Positions 43,458-53,949 are shown, counted from the first letter of the stretch. The stretch: DNA of 64,000 nucleotides from Roseovarius gaetbuli (GCF_900172365.1 NZ_FWFJ01000009.1:1-64000); one strand, 5' to 3'. Numbers and translations are program-made. Notes: generated from the letters alone by a model not told the origin.

Positions 43458-44984
43458 ATGGTCAATCTAACTGTTTCAAATTCTGTCATCCTTGGCGGCC
43501 TAGTGGTCGTGTTTTCCTTTGCCGTGCTCTGGCTGATCGGAATGTCCCGGACCACTCAGAGCAACAGGGGCGTCGCGCAAGAACATGCGGTGCGCTCAAA
43601 CAGCTTCCTGTTTCGCGACGAAGAGCTTGTCGACCATGATGCGGATACAATGCCTCTGCCGAAGGCGAAAACCGAGGATGGAAGCGACTGGCAACGCATG
43701 AGAAGCTGGCTTGGGTTTCGCTTTTCGGGCCTGCCGGAGCGGCTTGGTGACCTGACCGCTGATCTTGAGATCGAAAGCAATACCGACGGTTTGAAATCAC
43801 GGCTTGAAATTTCGCTTGGCAAAAAGGCGGTCCATCTTACGCTGAGTGAGCCGGTTACGCCCGATTCCGTCGCTCTGCACGAAACCCTGCGCCAACAGGC
43901 CCTTTTGCAAGGACGGTCCGACGCAATCGACGCTGCCCCCATGCCGGTTTGGGCGACCGACAAAGACGGCAATGTCATTTGGGAAAATCTGGCTAGCGAA
44001 GCGCTGAGCGATGATCACAAGCAGCAGATGCTTTTGGCACTTGGCGATACCCCCGAGGCGGCCCTTACGACATCGAAACGGGTGTCGCTGGAAAACCCCG
44101 ACGGTCCCTCTGACCTCTGGTATGATCTCAAGGCCATCGGCTCTGACGTCGGCGCGCTACATTATGCTGCGGACATTACCCGCATCATCCGCGCCGAAAC
44201 CATTCAACGTGAATTTGTCCAGACGCTGGCCAAAACCTTTGCCGACCTGACAACCGGACTTGCGGTGTTTGATCGCAGCAAGAATCTTGCGCTGTTCAAT
44301 CCCGCGCTGATCGACCTTACCGGGCTTTCCCCCGAATTCCTGAGCGCGCGGCCCAGCCTGATCAGCTTTTTTGACACCCTGCGTGACCGTCAGGTGATGC
44401 CAGAGCCGAAAAACTATGCCAGCTGGCGCAGCCAGATCAACGATATGGTCAAAACCGCCGCCGGGGGTCTCTATCAAGAGGTCTGGAGCCTGCCATCAGG
44501 CCAGACTTACCGCGTCACTGGCCGTCCGCATCCCGATGGCGCCGTTGCTTTCCTGTTCGAGGATATCTCCGTCGAAATTCTCGCCACGCGTCGGCACCGC
44601 ATGCAATTGGATCTGCGCCAAACGGTTCTGGATCAACTTGATGAAGGGGTCGCGGTACTGTCCGCCGAGAACCGCCTGATGTTCTGTAACAAGACGCTTG
44701 GCGCGCTTTTGGGCATCGACCCGGATGGAAGCTTTGCCGATATGGGCCTTTCCGATCTTTTGGCTGCGTGCCACCGCCGTTACCCCGATGTTGGGCTCTG
44801 GGCCGAGGTCGAAGAAAAGATCACCCGCAAATCGCTAAGCAGCCCGATTATCGATACGGTTGGCCGCCCCGGTGGTGATGGGGCGACCTGTCGGGTCATG
44901 CCGCTTGGTGGCGGATTGACGATGGTCTGTCTGACGCAGATCGTTGCGGAAATTTCCGGCATGACCACCGCCGATCTGACCTGA
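43458..44984 (+). CDS. Membrane-anchored PAS-domain protein without kinase domain
   Basis: A 508-residue protein with one N-terminal membrane helix (about 9-28) and at least two or three PAS-like domains, for example APMPVWATDKDGNVIWEN near 160-177 and LDEGVAVLSAENRLMFCNK near 394-412. No histidine-kinase H-box, ATPase, GGDEF or EAL motif is visible, so it cannot signal by those routes. It follows regB after 94 bases on the same strand. A sensory partner feeding into RegBA is an attractive but unproven idea. It may be a degenerate kinase. Confidence 0.75.
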   Translation: MVNLTVSNSVILGGLVVVFSFAVLWLIGMSRTTQSNRGVAQEHAVRSNSFLFRDEELVDHDADTMPLPKAKTEDGSDWQRMRSWLGFRFSGLPERLGDLTADLEIESNTDGLKSRLEISLGKKAVHLTLSEPVTPDSVALHETLRQQALLQGRSDAIDAAPMPVWATDKDGNVIWENLASEALSDDHKQQMLLALGDTPEAALTTSKRVSLENPDGPSDLWYDLKAIGSDVGALHYAADITRIIRAETIQREFVQTLAKTFADLTTGLAVFDRSKNLALFNPALIDLTGLSPEFLSARPSLISFFDTLRDRQVMPEPKNYASWRSQINDMVKTAAGGLYQEVWSLPSGQTYRVTGRPHPDGAVAFLFEDISVEILATRRHRMQLDLRQTVLDQLDEGVAVLSAENRLMFCNKTLGALLGIDPDGSFADMGLSDLLAACHRRYPDVGLWAEVEEKITRKSLSSPIIDTVGRPGGDGATCRVMPLGGGLTMVCLTQIVAEISGMTTADLT

Positions 44985-45024
44985 TCGCGGTTGCGGGCAG
45001 GCGTGGCGCGTGTAGTGTCATGCC

Positions 45025-45501
45025 ATGCCAGAACACAGCGCCACAAAACAGCTTTCCAGCCCCGACGCCACCTGCGCCTTTGCGCAGGCAATGGCGCCCT
45101 TGCTTAAGGCCGGGGATGTGATTTTATTGTCGGGCGGCGTTGGCGCTGGTAAAACCCATTTCGCGCGCTGTCTTATTCAGGCGCTCTTGCCCGCGCCCGA
45201 AGATGTGCCCTCGCCGACCTATACGCTGGTGCAAACCTATCCGGGTAAGACCGCCGAAATCTGGCATGCCGACCTTTACCGGCTAAGCGATCCTTTCGAG
45301 GTGATCGAACTTGGCCTGACCGAGGCATTTTCCGACGCAATCTGCCTTGTCGAGTGGCCGGATCGTCTTGCCGATATGGCCCCAAAGACCGCGCTTTGCC
45401 TTGCCCTTGAGCCGGGCGAAGAAGACGACCAACGCCTCTTGCGGCTCAGCTGGTCCGATGCAAATTGGAACGACCGGGTAGAGGGGCTTTGCCATGACTG
45501 A
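45025..45501 (+). CDS. tsaE: tRNA t6A biosynthesis ATPase TsaE
   Basis: A 158-residue P-loop protein of the TsaBDE complex that makes threonylcarbamoyladenosine at tRNA position 37. Walker A GGVGAGKT is at 37-44 and the family motif SPTYTLVQ near 66-73. Its stop overlaps the start of the amgK-like gene by eight bases, linking it to the cell-wall recycling pair in this class of bacteria. Confidence 0.94.
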   Translation: MPEHSATKQLSSPDATCAFAQAMAPLLKAGDVILLSGGVGAGKTHFARCLIQALLPAPEDVPSPTYTLVQTYPGKTAEIWHADLYRLSDPFEVIELGLTEAFSDAICLVEWPDRLADMAPKTALCLALEPGEEDDQRLLRLSWSDANWNDRVEGLCHD

Positions 45502-46519
45502 CCGCGTTCTCCTGCAACAGGCGTTTATCGCGCAAACCGATTGGGCCGATGCCATCATAGCGCCACTTGCTGGCGATGCGTCAAACCGTCGGTATTTGCG
45601 CCTGACGCGGGCCGCGACGGGCGAGACCGCCGTTTTGATGGATGCACCCCCCGAAAAAGGCGAGGACGTGCGCCCGTTTCTGCACATCGCGCGTTACCTT
45701 ACCGGGCTTGGCCTGAGTGCGCCGCGCATTCTGGCCGAGGACACGGAAAACGGCTTTTTGATCCTCGAAGACCTTGGCGACGCTCTTTTTGCGCGGGTCA
45801 TCCCAAAGGATGCCAACCTTGAACTGCCGCTCTACACTGCCGCAACCGATCTTTTGGCAGAGCTTCACCGTCATGCCCCGCCGCCAAACCTTGCCGCCTA
45901 TTCGCCCGGTGTGATGGCCGATATGGCCGCATTGGCGTTCGATTGGTATCTGCTTGGTGCGACCGGCGATATCGGCGCACAACGGGGCACTTTTCACGCC
46001 GCCATCAAGACCTCCCTGAGCACGCATGCCTCTGAAACCAACGTTCTGATCCAGCGCGATTACCACGCGGAAAACCTGCTTTGGCTTGGTGATCGAGCAG
46101 GCGTCGCGCGGGTTGGTCTTTTGGATTTTCAGGACGCGATGCTTGGTCACCCAGCCTATGATCTTGTCTCGATCCTTCAAGATGCCCGGCGCGATGTTCC
46201 GCCTGCGATCGAACAGGCCATGATCGCCCGATATATCGACAAATCCGGCGCCGATCCCGAGACGTTTGAAACCGCCTATCGCTGTCTTGGGGCGCAGCGC
46301 AACCTGCGTATTCTCGGGGTGTTCGCCCGGCTTTGTATGCGCGACGGCAAAGCGCATTACGTCGATCTCATCCCCCGTGTCTGGGCCCATCTTGGGCACG
46401 ACCTGTCGCACCCGGCGATGGCGCCTGTCGCCGAGATTGCCCGCGCTGTACTTCCGCCGCCAACACCCACGATTTTGCAAAGGCTCAAAGATCTATGCGC
46501 AAGCAAACCCACCCGGTAA
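45494..46519 (+). CDS. amgK: AmgK-like aminoglycoside-fold sugar kinase
   Basis: A 341-residue kinase of the aminoglycoside phosphotransferase fold. The catalytic loop RDYHAENLLW (HxxxxN) near 187-196 and LLDFQDA near 206-212 (metal-binding Asp) are intact. With the adjacent nucleotidyltransferase it forms the AmgK-MurU pair that turns recycled MurNAc and GlcNAc into UDP-sugars, bypassing de novo peptidoglycan precursor synthesis. Overlap of 25 bases with murU supports joint function. Confidence 0.85.
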   Translation: MTDRVLLQQAFIAQTDWADAIIAPLAGDASNRRYLRLTRAATGETAVLMDAPPEKGEDVRPFLHIARYLTGLGLSAPRILAEDTENGFLILEDLGDALFARVIPKDANLELPLYTAATDLLAELHRHAPPPNLAAYSPGVMADMAALAFDWYLLGATGDIGAQRGTFHAAIKTSLSTHASETNVLIQRDYHAENLLWLGDRAGVARVGLLDFQDAMLGHPAYDLVSILQDARRDVPPAIEQAMIARYIDKSGADPETFETAYRCLGAQRNLRILGVFARLCMRDGKAHYVDLIPRVWAHLGHDLSHPAMAPVAEIARAVLPPPTPTILQRLKDLCASKPTR

Positions 46520-47187
46520 TGCTATTTGCTGCGGGGTTCGGCACACGAATGGGCGCGCTGACCGCCGATCAACCCAAGCCGCTTGTCCGCGTGGCGGGAA
46601 AGCCGTTGATTGATCACGCGCTTGATCTGGTTCGCGACTATGGTGCAGACCGCGTTGTCGCCAACCTGCATTATCTGCCTGATCTTCTTGAGGCGCACCT
46701 TGCCGACGCTGGCGTGGCGCTGTCGCATGAGTCCCCTGATATCCTTGAAACCGGCGGCGGGCTTCGCCATGCGCTTCCGGTTTTGGGGGCCGGGCCGGTC
46801 ATCACCATGAACACCGATGCCGTCTGGCGCGGGCCAAACCCGCTTGACCACCTTGCCGCGCTTTGGAACCCTGACAAGATGGATGCCCTCTTGCTTTGCA
46901 TCCCCAAGCCACAGGCGATTGGCCATGCTGGTGTCGGCGATTTCATGATCAAGGATGACATGCGGGCAAAACGCGGCCCCGGCTCGATTTATTCCGGGGT
47001 TCAGATCATCAAGACCAATCTGTTGCACGACATCCCCGAGTCCAGTTTTTCGCTTAACCTCTTGTGGGACAAGATGCTGGCCGAAGACCGGCTTTTTGCC
47101 ACGGCCTATCCCGGAACATGGTGCGATGTTGGTCGGCCTGAAGGCATCAAGCTTGCCGAAGATATGCTTGGTTGGTCCGATGTTTGA
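46495..47187 (+). CDS. murU: MurU-like N-acetylmuramate-1-phosphate uridylyltransferase
   Basis: A 231-residue nucleotidyltransferase with GFGTRMG near 13-19, QPKPL near 25-29 and the metal-binding NTDAVW near 103-108. It completes the salvage pathway started by the AmgK-like kinase, giving UDP-MurNAc. The ATG at 46495 lies inside the kinase gene; a longer frame from 46333 is only its shadow. The stop overlaps the addB start by eight bases. Confidence 0.87.
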   Translation: MRKQTHPVMLFAAGFGTRMGALTADQPKPLVRVAGKPLIDHALDLVRDYGADRVVANLHYLPDLLEAHLADAGVALSHESPDILETGGGLRHALPVLGAGPVITMNTDAVWRGPNPLDHLAALWNPDKMDALLLCIPKPQAIGHAGVGDFMIKDDMRAKRGPGSIYSGVQIIKTNLLHDIPESSFSLNLLWDKMLAEDRLFATAYPGTWCDVGRPEGIKLAEDMLGWSDV

Positions 47188-50119
47188 GGCAAGCGACACG
47201 CCACGGGTCTTTGGCCTGCCGCCCGGCGTCGATTTCCCGCGCGCCTTGGTGGATGGTCTGATTGCACGCCACGAAGGTCAGCCGCCCGAGGCCCTGGCGC
47301 GGGTCCGGTTGATCGTAAACACCAAACGCATGGCGCGGCGGATCCGTGACCTGTTTGATCAGGGTCCGGCGCTGTTGCTTCCGCAAATCAGCCTTGTCAC
47401 CGATCTTGGCGAGGGCTGGGACCTTGGGCAAATCCCCGATCCAGTGCCGTCGCTGCGTCGGCGGCTGGAACTGGTACAGCTTATCTCGGCGCTTCTGGAT
47501 CGTCAGCCCGACCTTGCCCCGCGCAGCGCGATCTTTGATCTGGCCGATAGCCTTGCCGCCCTGATGGATGAAATGCATGGTGAGGGCGTTTCGCCCGACG
47601 TGATTGACGATCTTGATGTCACCGATCAATCGGGCCATTGGGCGCGTATAAAATCATTCTTGGGCATTGTTCGTCACTATTTTGACGCTGGCTTTGATCA
47701 GCCAGATGTTGAAACCCGCCAGCGCCTTGTCATTGAGCGGCGTATCGAGCAATGGCAAAACGATCCGCCACAAGACCCGATTATCATTGCCGGGTCCACG
47801 GGTTCGCGCGGCGCAACACAGCTTTTGATGCAGGCGGTGGCGCGACTGCCGCAAGGCGCGGTGGTGTTTCCGGGTTTCGATTTTGAGATGCCCGATCACG
47901 TCTGGACCTCGCTTGAAAATGCGATGCTGTCCGAGGATCATCCGCAATACCGGTTTCACCGTTTCGCCGCGGGCGCCGGAATTGCCGCGCGCGACATCAA
48001 ACCCTGGTCGGATGTGGTGCCAGACACCGCAAAGCGCAATGCAATCGTGTCGCTTGCGCTTCGCCCGGCGCCGGTGACCGATCAATGGCTGCGCGACGGC
48101 CCGAACCTAAGCGATATTCCCGGCGCGTTGCGAAACGTGACCCTTCTCGAGGCGCCATCGACCCGAATCGAGGCCCTGGCAATTGCAATGCGCCTGCGCG
48201 ACGCGGCGGAAATGGGCAAAACCGCCGCGCTGATTACCCCTGACCGTATGTTGACACGACAGGTCACGGCGGCGCTTGATCGCTGGAATATCCTGCCGGA
48301 TGATAGCGCCGGGCTGCCGCTGCATCTGTCGCCACCGGGGCGATTGTTGCGCCATGTTGCCGACCTGTTTCGTCATCGCCTGACCGCCGAGGCACTTCTG
48401 ACGCTTCTCAAGCACCCGTTGACGCATCGCGGCAGTGACAGGGGCGAGCATCTGCGTCTTACGCGGGAATTGGAATTGCACCTGCGCCGACACGGCCCGC
48501 CCTATCCGACAGAGCAAAGCCTTAGGCTTTGGGTCGATGGGCGCAAAGACAAGATGGCGGCGCACTGGGTGGATTGGGTCTGTGGCTGCTTCACAGATAG
48601 GGACTATTCGGGCGAAATTGCCCTTGTTACCCGGATCAAGGCGCATATCACGCTGGCCGAAAAGATTGCCCAAGGCAGCGCTGGCGACGGTAGCGGAACG
48701 CTCTGGCAAAAGGATGCCGGGCAAGAGGCGCAACGAGCCGTCACAGAGCTTTCTTCCGAGGCCGAGGTTGGTGGCGCCCTGAACGCCGCCGATTACGCCA
48801 GCCTGTTTCACAAGATCCTGGCCGCCCGCGAAGTGCGCAACCCGATTGAACCGCATCCGAATATCCTAATCTGGGGAACGCTTGAGGCGCGGGTTCAGGG
48901 CGCCGATCTTTTGATCCTGGCCGGTCTCAACGAAGGGAGCTGGCCCGAAGCGCCAAAACCCGACCCCTGGCTTAATCGCACCCTGCGCCATCAGGCGGGG
49001 CTTTTGCTGCCAGAGCGGCGGATCGGCCTATCCGCGCATGATTTTCAACAGGCGATCGCCGCGCCCGAGGTCTGGCTAACCCGGTCGGTGCGCTCTGATG
49101 ATGCCGAAACGGTGGTGTCACGCTGGCTTAACCGGATTCAAAACCTGCTTTCCGGCCTGCCGGATCAGGGCGGCGTTCGGGCGCTAGAGGACACACGCAG
49201 GCGTGGGCGTGACTGGCTCGATCGGGTCGCACAGTTGGAAGAGCCGGGATTTGAGCCATCCGCAAAGCGCCCTGCCCCCTGCCCGCCAACCGAGGCACGG
49301 CCAAACCAGCTCTCGGTGACGGAAATCAAGCGGTTGATCCGCGATCCTTATGCGATTTACGCCCGCCACATTCTTCGTCTGCGCCGTCTTGATCCACTCA
49401 TGAAAATGCCCGACGCTTTGTTGCGTGGCATTGTTCTGCATGAGGTCCTTGAATGCTTTGTCCGCGAGACCGTTGAAGACCCAGCGCGCTGCACGCGTGC
49501 CGTCTTGATGGATAAAGCAGTCACTATTCTGGCTGCAAATGTGCCCTGGGCCGAGGCGCGCGCGCTATGGCTGTCGCGACTGGAGCGGGTTGCGGATTGG
49601 TTTATTGACCACGAACTTGGGCGTCAGGTTCTGGCCAGGCCAACCTTGTTCGAGGCCAAGGGCAAGGCCGGGATGCCCGATCTTGGCTTCACGCTCACGG
49701 CAACGGCCGACCGACTTGATCTTGATCGCTATGGCAACCTTCACATTTACGATTACAAAACCGGGCAGCCGCCCAGCAAGAACGAACAGAAAGCCTTTGA
49801 CAAACAGCTCTTGCTTGAGGCCGCTATTGCCGAGCGCGAAGGCTTTGGCGAGATGGGACCGACCAAGGTGGCGCGTGCGGTTTTCATCGGCCTTGGGAGT
49901 GGTGGGCAAGAATTGGATGCGCCCCTTGAAGAAGATCCGCCAGAGAAGGTCTGGGCAGAGTTTCATGACTTGATTGCGGCCTATATGGACCCGGCAAAGG
50001 GCTATATTTCCCGCCGCGCGCCCCGAAATAGCGACGATCAGGGCGATTATGATCAGCTTGCTCGCTATGGCGAGTGGGATATCACTGATGCGGCCGATTT
50101 GACGGATATGGGCAAATGA
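47180..50119 (+). CDS. addB: Double-strand break repair protein AddB
   Basis: A 979-residue subunit of the AddAB helicase-nuclease that processes DNA ends for RecA recombination. The inactive helicase-like N-terminus starts after residue 40, and the C-terminal PD-(D/E)xK nuclease has the IYDYKTGQPP motif near 856-865. The cysteine cluster that binds iron-sulfur in Bacillus AddB is not apparent at the C-terminus, common in alphaproteobacteria. The ATG at 47180 gives the family start; a longer open frame from 46955 only reads through murU. It overlaps addA by four bases. Confidence 0.93.
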   Translation: MFEASDTPRVFGLPPGVDFPRALVDGLIARHEGQPPEALARVRLIVNTKRMARRIRDLFDQGPALLLPQISLVTDLGEGWDLGQIPDPVPSLRRRLELVQLISALLDRQPDLAPRSAIFDLADSLAALMDEMHGEGVSPDVIDDLDVTDQSGHWARIKSFLGIVRHYFDAGFDQPDVETRQRLVIERRIEQWQNDPPQDPIIIAGSTGSRGATQLLMQAVARLPQGAVVFPGFDFEMPDHVWTSLENAMLSEDHPQYRFHRFAAGAGIAARDIKPWSDVVPDTAKRNAIVSLALRPAPVTDQWLRDGPNLSDIPGALRNVTLLEAPSTRIEALAIAMRLRDAAEMGKTAALITPDRMLTRQVTAALDRWNILPDDSAGLPLHLSPPGRLLRHVADLFRHRLTAEALLTLLKHPLTHRGSDRGEHLRLTRELELHLRRHGPPYPTEQSLRLWVDGRKDKMAAHWVDWVCGCFTDRDYSGEIALVTRIKAHITLAEKIAQGSAGDGSGTLWQKDAGQEAQRAVTELSSEAEVGGALNAADYASLFHKILAAREVRNPIEPHPNILIWGTLEARVQGADLLILAGLNEGSWPEAPKPDPWLNRTLRHQAGLLLPERRIGLSAHDFQQAIAAPEVWLTRSVRSDDAETVVSRWLNRIQNLLSGLPDQGGVRALEDTRRRGRDWLDRVAQLEEPGFEPSAKRPAPCPPTEARPNQLSVTEIKRLIRDPYAIYARHILRLRRLDPLMKMPDALLRGIVLHEVLECFVRETVEDPARCTRAVLMDKAVTILAANVPWAEARALWLSRLERVADWFIDHELGRQVLARPTLFEAKGKAGMPDLGFTLTATADRLDLDRYGNLHIYDYKTGQPPSKNEQKAFDKQLLLEAAIAEREGFGEMGPTKVARAVFIGLGSGGQELDAPLEEDPPEKVWAEFHDLIAAYMDPAKGYISRRAPRNSDDQGDYDQLARYGEWDITDAADLTDMGK

Positions 50120-53100
50120 GCGAACGCAACGACGCCACCCAACGCCAGATTGATGCCGCGCGGCCGGACCGCTCGACATGGCTTTCGGCTAATGCCGGCT
50201 CTGGCAAGACACGGGTTTTGACCGATCGCGTTGCGCGGTTGCTTTTGGATCAGGTCGACCCGCAGCATATTTTGTGCCTCACCTATACCAAGGCCGCCGC
50301 CAGCGAGATGCAAAACCGGTTGTTCCGGCGCCTTGGGGCCTGGGCGATGTTGGCGGATGACGACCTGATCGACGAGCTGCGCGATCTTGGCTTCGAAGGC
50401 GCAATCACCGCCGAGACGCTGCAAGAGGCGCGGCGCCTGTTTGCCCGAGCCATTGAAACGCCGGGCGGGCTCAAAATTCAGACGATTCATTCGTTCTGTG
50501 CCTCGCTGCTGCGTCGTTTTCCGCTAGAGGCCGGCGTGACACCACAGTTCACCGAGATGGAAGATCGCACCGCCACCCTTTTGCGCGGTGAGATCGTTGA
50601 AGAGCTTGCTGAGGGGCGTGGCGCAGAGGTGTTTTATGCGCTTGCGCGTCACTATTCCGGCGAAAGCTTTGACAAACTGACCGCAGAAATCGTTCGCCAT
50701 CGGGCGGCGTTTGACCAAGACCTGAGCGATGCCCGGCTCGCCGAAATTTTCGAGCTGCCCGCAGAGCTTGATCACGATACGATCACATCGCGGGTGTTTC
50801 TAGGCAATGAACAGGCGCTGTTGGATCAGATGCTACCCGCACTGAAAGCCGGATCAAAGACCGACATGACGGCGGCGGAAAAGCTAGGCAGGCTCACACG
50901 ATTCGAGTTTGGTACGCTACCGATCTTAGAGGGTGTTTTTCTAACCGGCGCAGGGGCCAATTCGCCATTTTCGGCCAAGATAGGCACTTTTCCAACCAAG
51001 GCCACGCAGGGCGCTCTTGGCCCGGTGATGGAGCAAATCAATCAGTGGATGCTTCGGGTTGAGGATGCGCGAAACGCACGGCTGTCATTGATCGGCATGC
51101 AGAAAACCCGCGCGCTTCACGATTTTGCACGGCTTTTCCTTCCTGCCTATGAGCGCGCCAAACAATTGCGCGGCTTACTGGATTTTGACGATCTCATCCT
51201 GCGGGCCCGCAACCTTTTAACCAACCCCGATGTTGCCGCCTGGGTTCTGTTCCGCCTTGATGGCGGGATTGATCATATCCTTGTCGACGAGGCCCAGGAC
51301 ACAAGCCCGGTGCAATGGCAGGTAATCGAACGCTTGGCACAAGAATTTACCAGCGGCCAGGGCGCACGGCCCGATGTGTTGCGGACAATTTTCGTTGTCG
51401 GCGACAAGAAACAGTCGATCTATTCGTTTCAGGGCGCCGATCCCCGAGAATTTGATCGCATGCAACAGGATTTCGAGGCGCGGCTTTCCGCGACGGACTC
51501 GCCATTGCAGTCCTTGGTTCTGGCCTATTCCTTTCGATCGTCCCACGCCATTCTGTCGGTAGTCGATCACTGTTTTGAAGACGCCCAAGAAAGCGGTTTT
51601 ACGCCGGAAGAGGGTCACAAAGCCTTTAAAGAGGCGCTTCCCGGCCGCGTCGATCTCTGGCCGCTGGTCGAGAAACAGGATCAGGACGAACCCCCCGAAT
51701 GGCACTTGCCCGTCGATATCCGCACCCCCAATGATCCGGCGATCATTCTTGCCCGCCAGATTGCCCGCAATATCCGCAGGATGATCGACAGCAATCAGGC
51801 GATCCCGGATGAAACCGCGCATTCAGGCTTTCGTGCGGTGCAGCCCGGTGATTTCCTTATCCTTGTCCGCAGGCGCTCCGGGTTTTTTCACGAGGTTATC
51901 CGCGAATGCAAAATGCAGGACCTGCCAATCGCCGGGGCGGACCGGCTTAAGGTCGGAGCAGAGCTTGCCGTGCGCGATCTTGCGGCGCTTTTGTCCTATC
52001 TCGCCACGCCCGAGGATGACCTGTCGCTGGCAACTGCGCTTCGCTCGCCGCTTTTTGGCTGGACCGAGGCAGAGCTTTACAATCTCGCGCAGGGGCGCAA
52101 GCAACGCTATCTTTCCGCCGAATTGCGTGACCGTGCGGCGGAATACCCCGAGACCAAACGGATTTTGGATGACCTGACCAATCAAGCCGATTTCCTGCGC
52201 CCCTATGACCTTATCGAGAGGATTTTGACGCGCCATAACGGGCGGCAGAAACTCTTGGCGCGGCTCGGGCGCGAGGCCGAGGATGGCATTGATGCTCTCT
52301 TGTCCCAGGCAATGGCCTATGAACAGCGCGCCGTCGATAGTCTGACCGGGTTTCTGGTCTGGATGGAAACCGACGACCTTGAAATCAAACGTCAGATGGA
52401 CAGCGCGGGCAATCGGATCAGGGTAATGACCGTGCATGGCGCGAAGGGGCTTGAGGCGCCGATTGTCATCCTGCCCGATACGGCGCGGCGAAATCCGCCA
52501 ACCATGGGCCAGATCGTGACAGCGGAGGATACCGCCCTCTGGACCGGGAAATCAGACGAGATGCCGCCCGCCATTCGCACCGCCACGGAGGTCGCGAAAG
52601 CCGCGCAGGTGGCGGAACGAGACCGCCTTTTGTACGTTGCGATGACACGCGCGGAAAAGTGGTTGATCGTGGCTGCCTTCGGCGATTTGGGCAAGCAAGG
52701 CGACACATGGTACGACAAGATCAAGCGGGGCATGCAAAAGGCCGGGGCCGGGTCCTTTGACTTTGCCACAGGGGCCGGGTTGCGGCTTGAATATGGGAAT
52801 TGGGCCGAAACAGAGAATGTAATTACGCAAAAGAGCGAGTCTGAGATTGCTCCGCTTGCCGCACATTTTTACCGCCCCGCACCAGAAGTCGCAACAAAGC
52901 CAAAAACGATCAGCCCGTCCGAGATGGGCGGCGCCAAGGCGCTTGCCGGTGAGCGTGGGCTTGACGAAGAGGCCGCCAAACGGCGCGGTCGCCAGGTTCA
53001 CCGCCTGCTGGAATTCCTGCCGCTTGTGCCAGCGCAGGATTGGCCCGACACCGCCGCGCGCCTTTTGCAAAAAGGCGGTGATGGCGCGAGCGGTGACGAG

Positions 53101-53490
53101 CTTGCCTTGCTCCTCGGCGAGGCCGAAGAGGTTTTGACCAAACCGGGGCTTCAGCCGCTTTTCGCCGCCTCCACGCTGGCCGAGGTTTCAATCACCGCAA
53201 ATCTTGATCCGCTCAACGGCGCGCGTGTTCATGGCACGATTGACCGGCTGATTATCGAAGCCGACCGCATTCTTGCGGTTGATTTCAAAACCAACGCGAT
53301 GGTTCCCGATACGCCAGCGGATTGTCCCGACGGGCTTTTGCGGCAAATGGGGGCCTATGCGCACGCGCTGGCCACGATTTACCCTGAGCACAGGATTGAA
53401 ACCGCCATTCTTTGGACGCGCACCGCGACACTCATGCCGCTACCGCACGATCTTGTGACAGATGCGCTCAACACTACCCAGATCGCTTGA
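50116..53490 (+). CDS. addA: Double-strand break repair helicase AddA
   Basis: A 1,124-residue UvrD-type helicase fused to a RecB-type nuclease. Walker A SANAGSGKT at 24-32, Walker B VDEAQD near 390, motif VHGAKGLE near 772 and the C-terminal nuclease motif VDFKTN near 1055-1060 are intact. With AddB it resects DNA ends and, in this class, recognises Chi-like sites. It is the last gene of a run with overlapping or closely spaced starts from tsaE onward. Confidence 0.95.
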   Translation: MSERNDATQRQIDAARPDRSTWLSANAGSGKTRVLTDRVARLLLDQVDPQHILCLTYTKAAASEMQNRLFRRLGAWAMLADDDLIDELRDLGFEGAITAETLQEARRLFARAIETPGGLKIQTIHSFCASLLRRFPLEAGVTPQFTEMEDRTATLLRGEIVEELAEGRGAEVFYALARHYSGESFDKLTAEIVRHRAAFDQDLSDARLAEIFELPAELDHDTITSRVFLGNEQALLDQMLPALKAGSKTDMTAAEKLGRLTRFEFGTLPILEGVFLTGAGANSPFSAKIGTFPTKATQGALGPVMEQINQWMLRVEDARNARLSLIGMQKTRALHDFARLFLPAYERAKQLRGLLDFDDLILRARNLLTNPDVAAWVLFRLDGGIDHILVDEAQDTSPVQWQVIERLAQEFTSGQGARPDVLRTIFVVGDKKQSIYSFQGADPREFDRMQQDFEARLSATDSPLQSLVLAYSFRSSHAILSVVDHCFEDAQESGFTPEEGHKAFKEALPGRVDLWPLVEKQDQDEPPEWHLPVDIRTPNDPAIILARQIARNIRRMIDSNQAIPDETAHSGFRAVQPGDFLILVRRRSGFFHEVIRECKMQDLPIAGADRLKVGAELAVRDLAALLSYLATPEDDLSLATALRSPLFGWTEAELYNLAQGRKQRYLSAELRDRAAEYPETKRILDDLTNQADFLRPYDLIERILTRHNGRQKLLARLGREAEDGIDALLSQAMAYEQRAVDSLTGFLVWMETDDLEIKRQMDSAGNRIRVMTVHGAKGLEAPIVILPDTARRNPPTMGQIVTAEDTALWTGKSDEMPPAIRTATEVAKAAQVAERDRLLYVAMTRAEKWLIVAAFGDLGKQGDTWYDKIKRGMQKAGAGSFDFATGAGLRLEYGNWAETENVITQKSESEIAPLAAHFYRPAPEVATKPKTISPSEMGGAKALAGERGLDEEAAKRRGRQVHRLLEFLPLVPAQDWPDTAARLLQKGGDGASGDELALLLGEAEEVLTKPGLQPLFAASTLAEVSITANLDPLNGARVHGTIDRLIIEADRILAVDFKTNAMVPDTPADCPDGLLRQMGAYAHALATIYPEHRIETAILWTRTATLMPLPHDLVTDALNTTQIA

Positions 53491-53550
53491 CGCGCGACGC
53501 CTCGCTACCTAGGTTCACGGTCGAAACCCTGATCCCTAGGAGAGATTACA

Positions 53551-53871
53551 ATGGCCACCGTTGCCGTCACCGACGATACATTTGACGCCGAAGTCAAAAA
53601 TTCCGATATCCCCGTCGTAGTGGATTTCTGGGCCGAATGGTGCGGCCCCTGCAAGCAGATCGGCCCGGCATTGGAAGAGCTTGCCGCCGAAATGGGTGGT
53701 AAGGTCAAGATCGCCAAGATTGATGTCGACAGCAATCCAAATTCTGCCGTCGCCATGGGCGTGCGCGGCATTCCGGCGCTGTTCATCTTTAAAAACGGCG
53801 AGGTTGTTTCGAACCGCGCGGGCGCCGCACCCAAGGCCGCGCTGAAAAGCTGGATCGAAGAAAGCCTCTGA
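53551..53871 (+). CDS. trxA: Thioredoxin
   Basis: A 106-residue cytoplasmic thioredoxin with the active site WCGPCK (Cys31, Cys34) and the conserved cis-proline in RGIPALF. It reduces disulfides for ribonucleotide reductase, peroxiredoxins and others. AGGAGAG precedes the ATG, and a good terminator follows, so it likely ends the transcript. Confidence 0.97.
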   Translation: MATVAVTDDTFDAEVKNSDIPVVVDFWAEWCGPCKQIGPALEELAAEMGGKVKIAKIDVDSNPNSAVAMGVRGIPALFIFKNGEVVSNRAGAAPKAALKSWIEESL

Positions 53872-53891
53872 GCCTTTCACTATTCACTGTT

Positions 53892-53923
53892 AGGGGTCGC
53901 GCGGGTCGCGGCCCCTTTTCTTT
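53892..53923 (+). terminator. Rho-independent terminator after trxA
   Basis: AGGGGTCGCG (53892-53901) pairs with CGCGGCCCCT (53907-53916), ten pairs with one T-G and a five-base loop. A T-rich tract TTTTCTTT follows. It lies 20 bases after the trxA stop. Confidence 0.8.
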
Positions 53924-53949
53924 GCCCTCAAAACACGCATGATCCCCTT

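Noticed and set aside
46955..47180. N-terminal extension of addB
   Set aside because: It lies wholly inside murU in another frame and has no family similarity.
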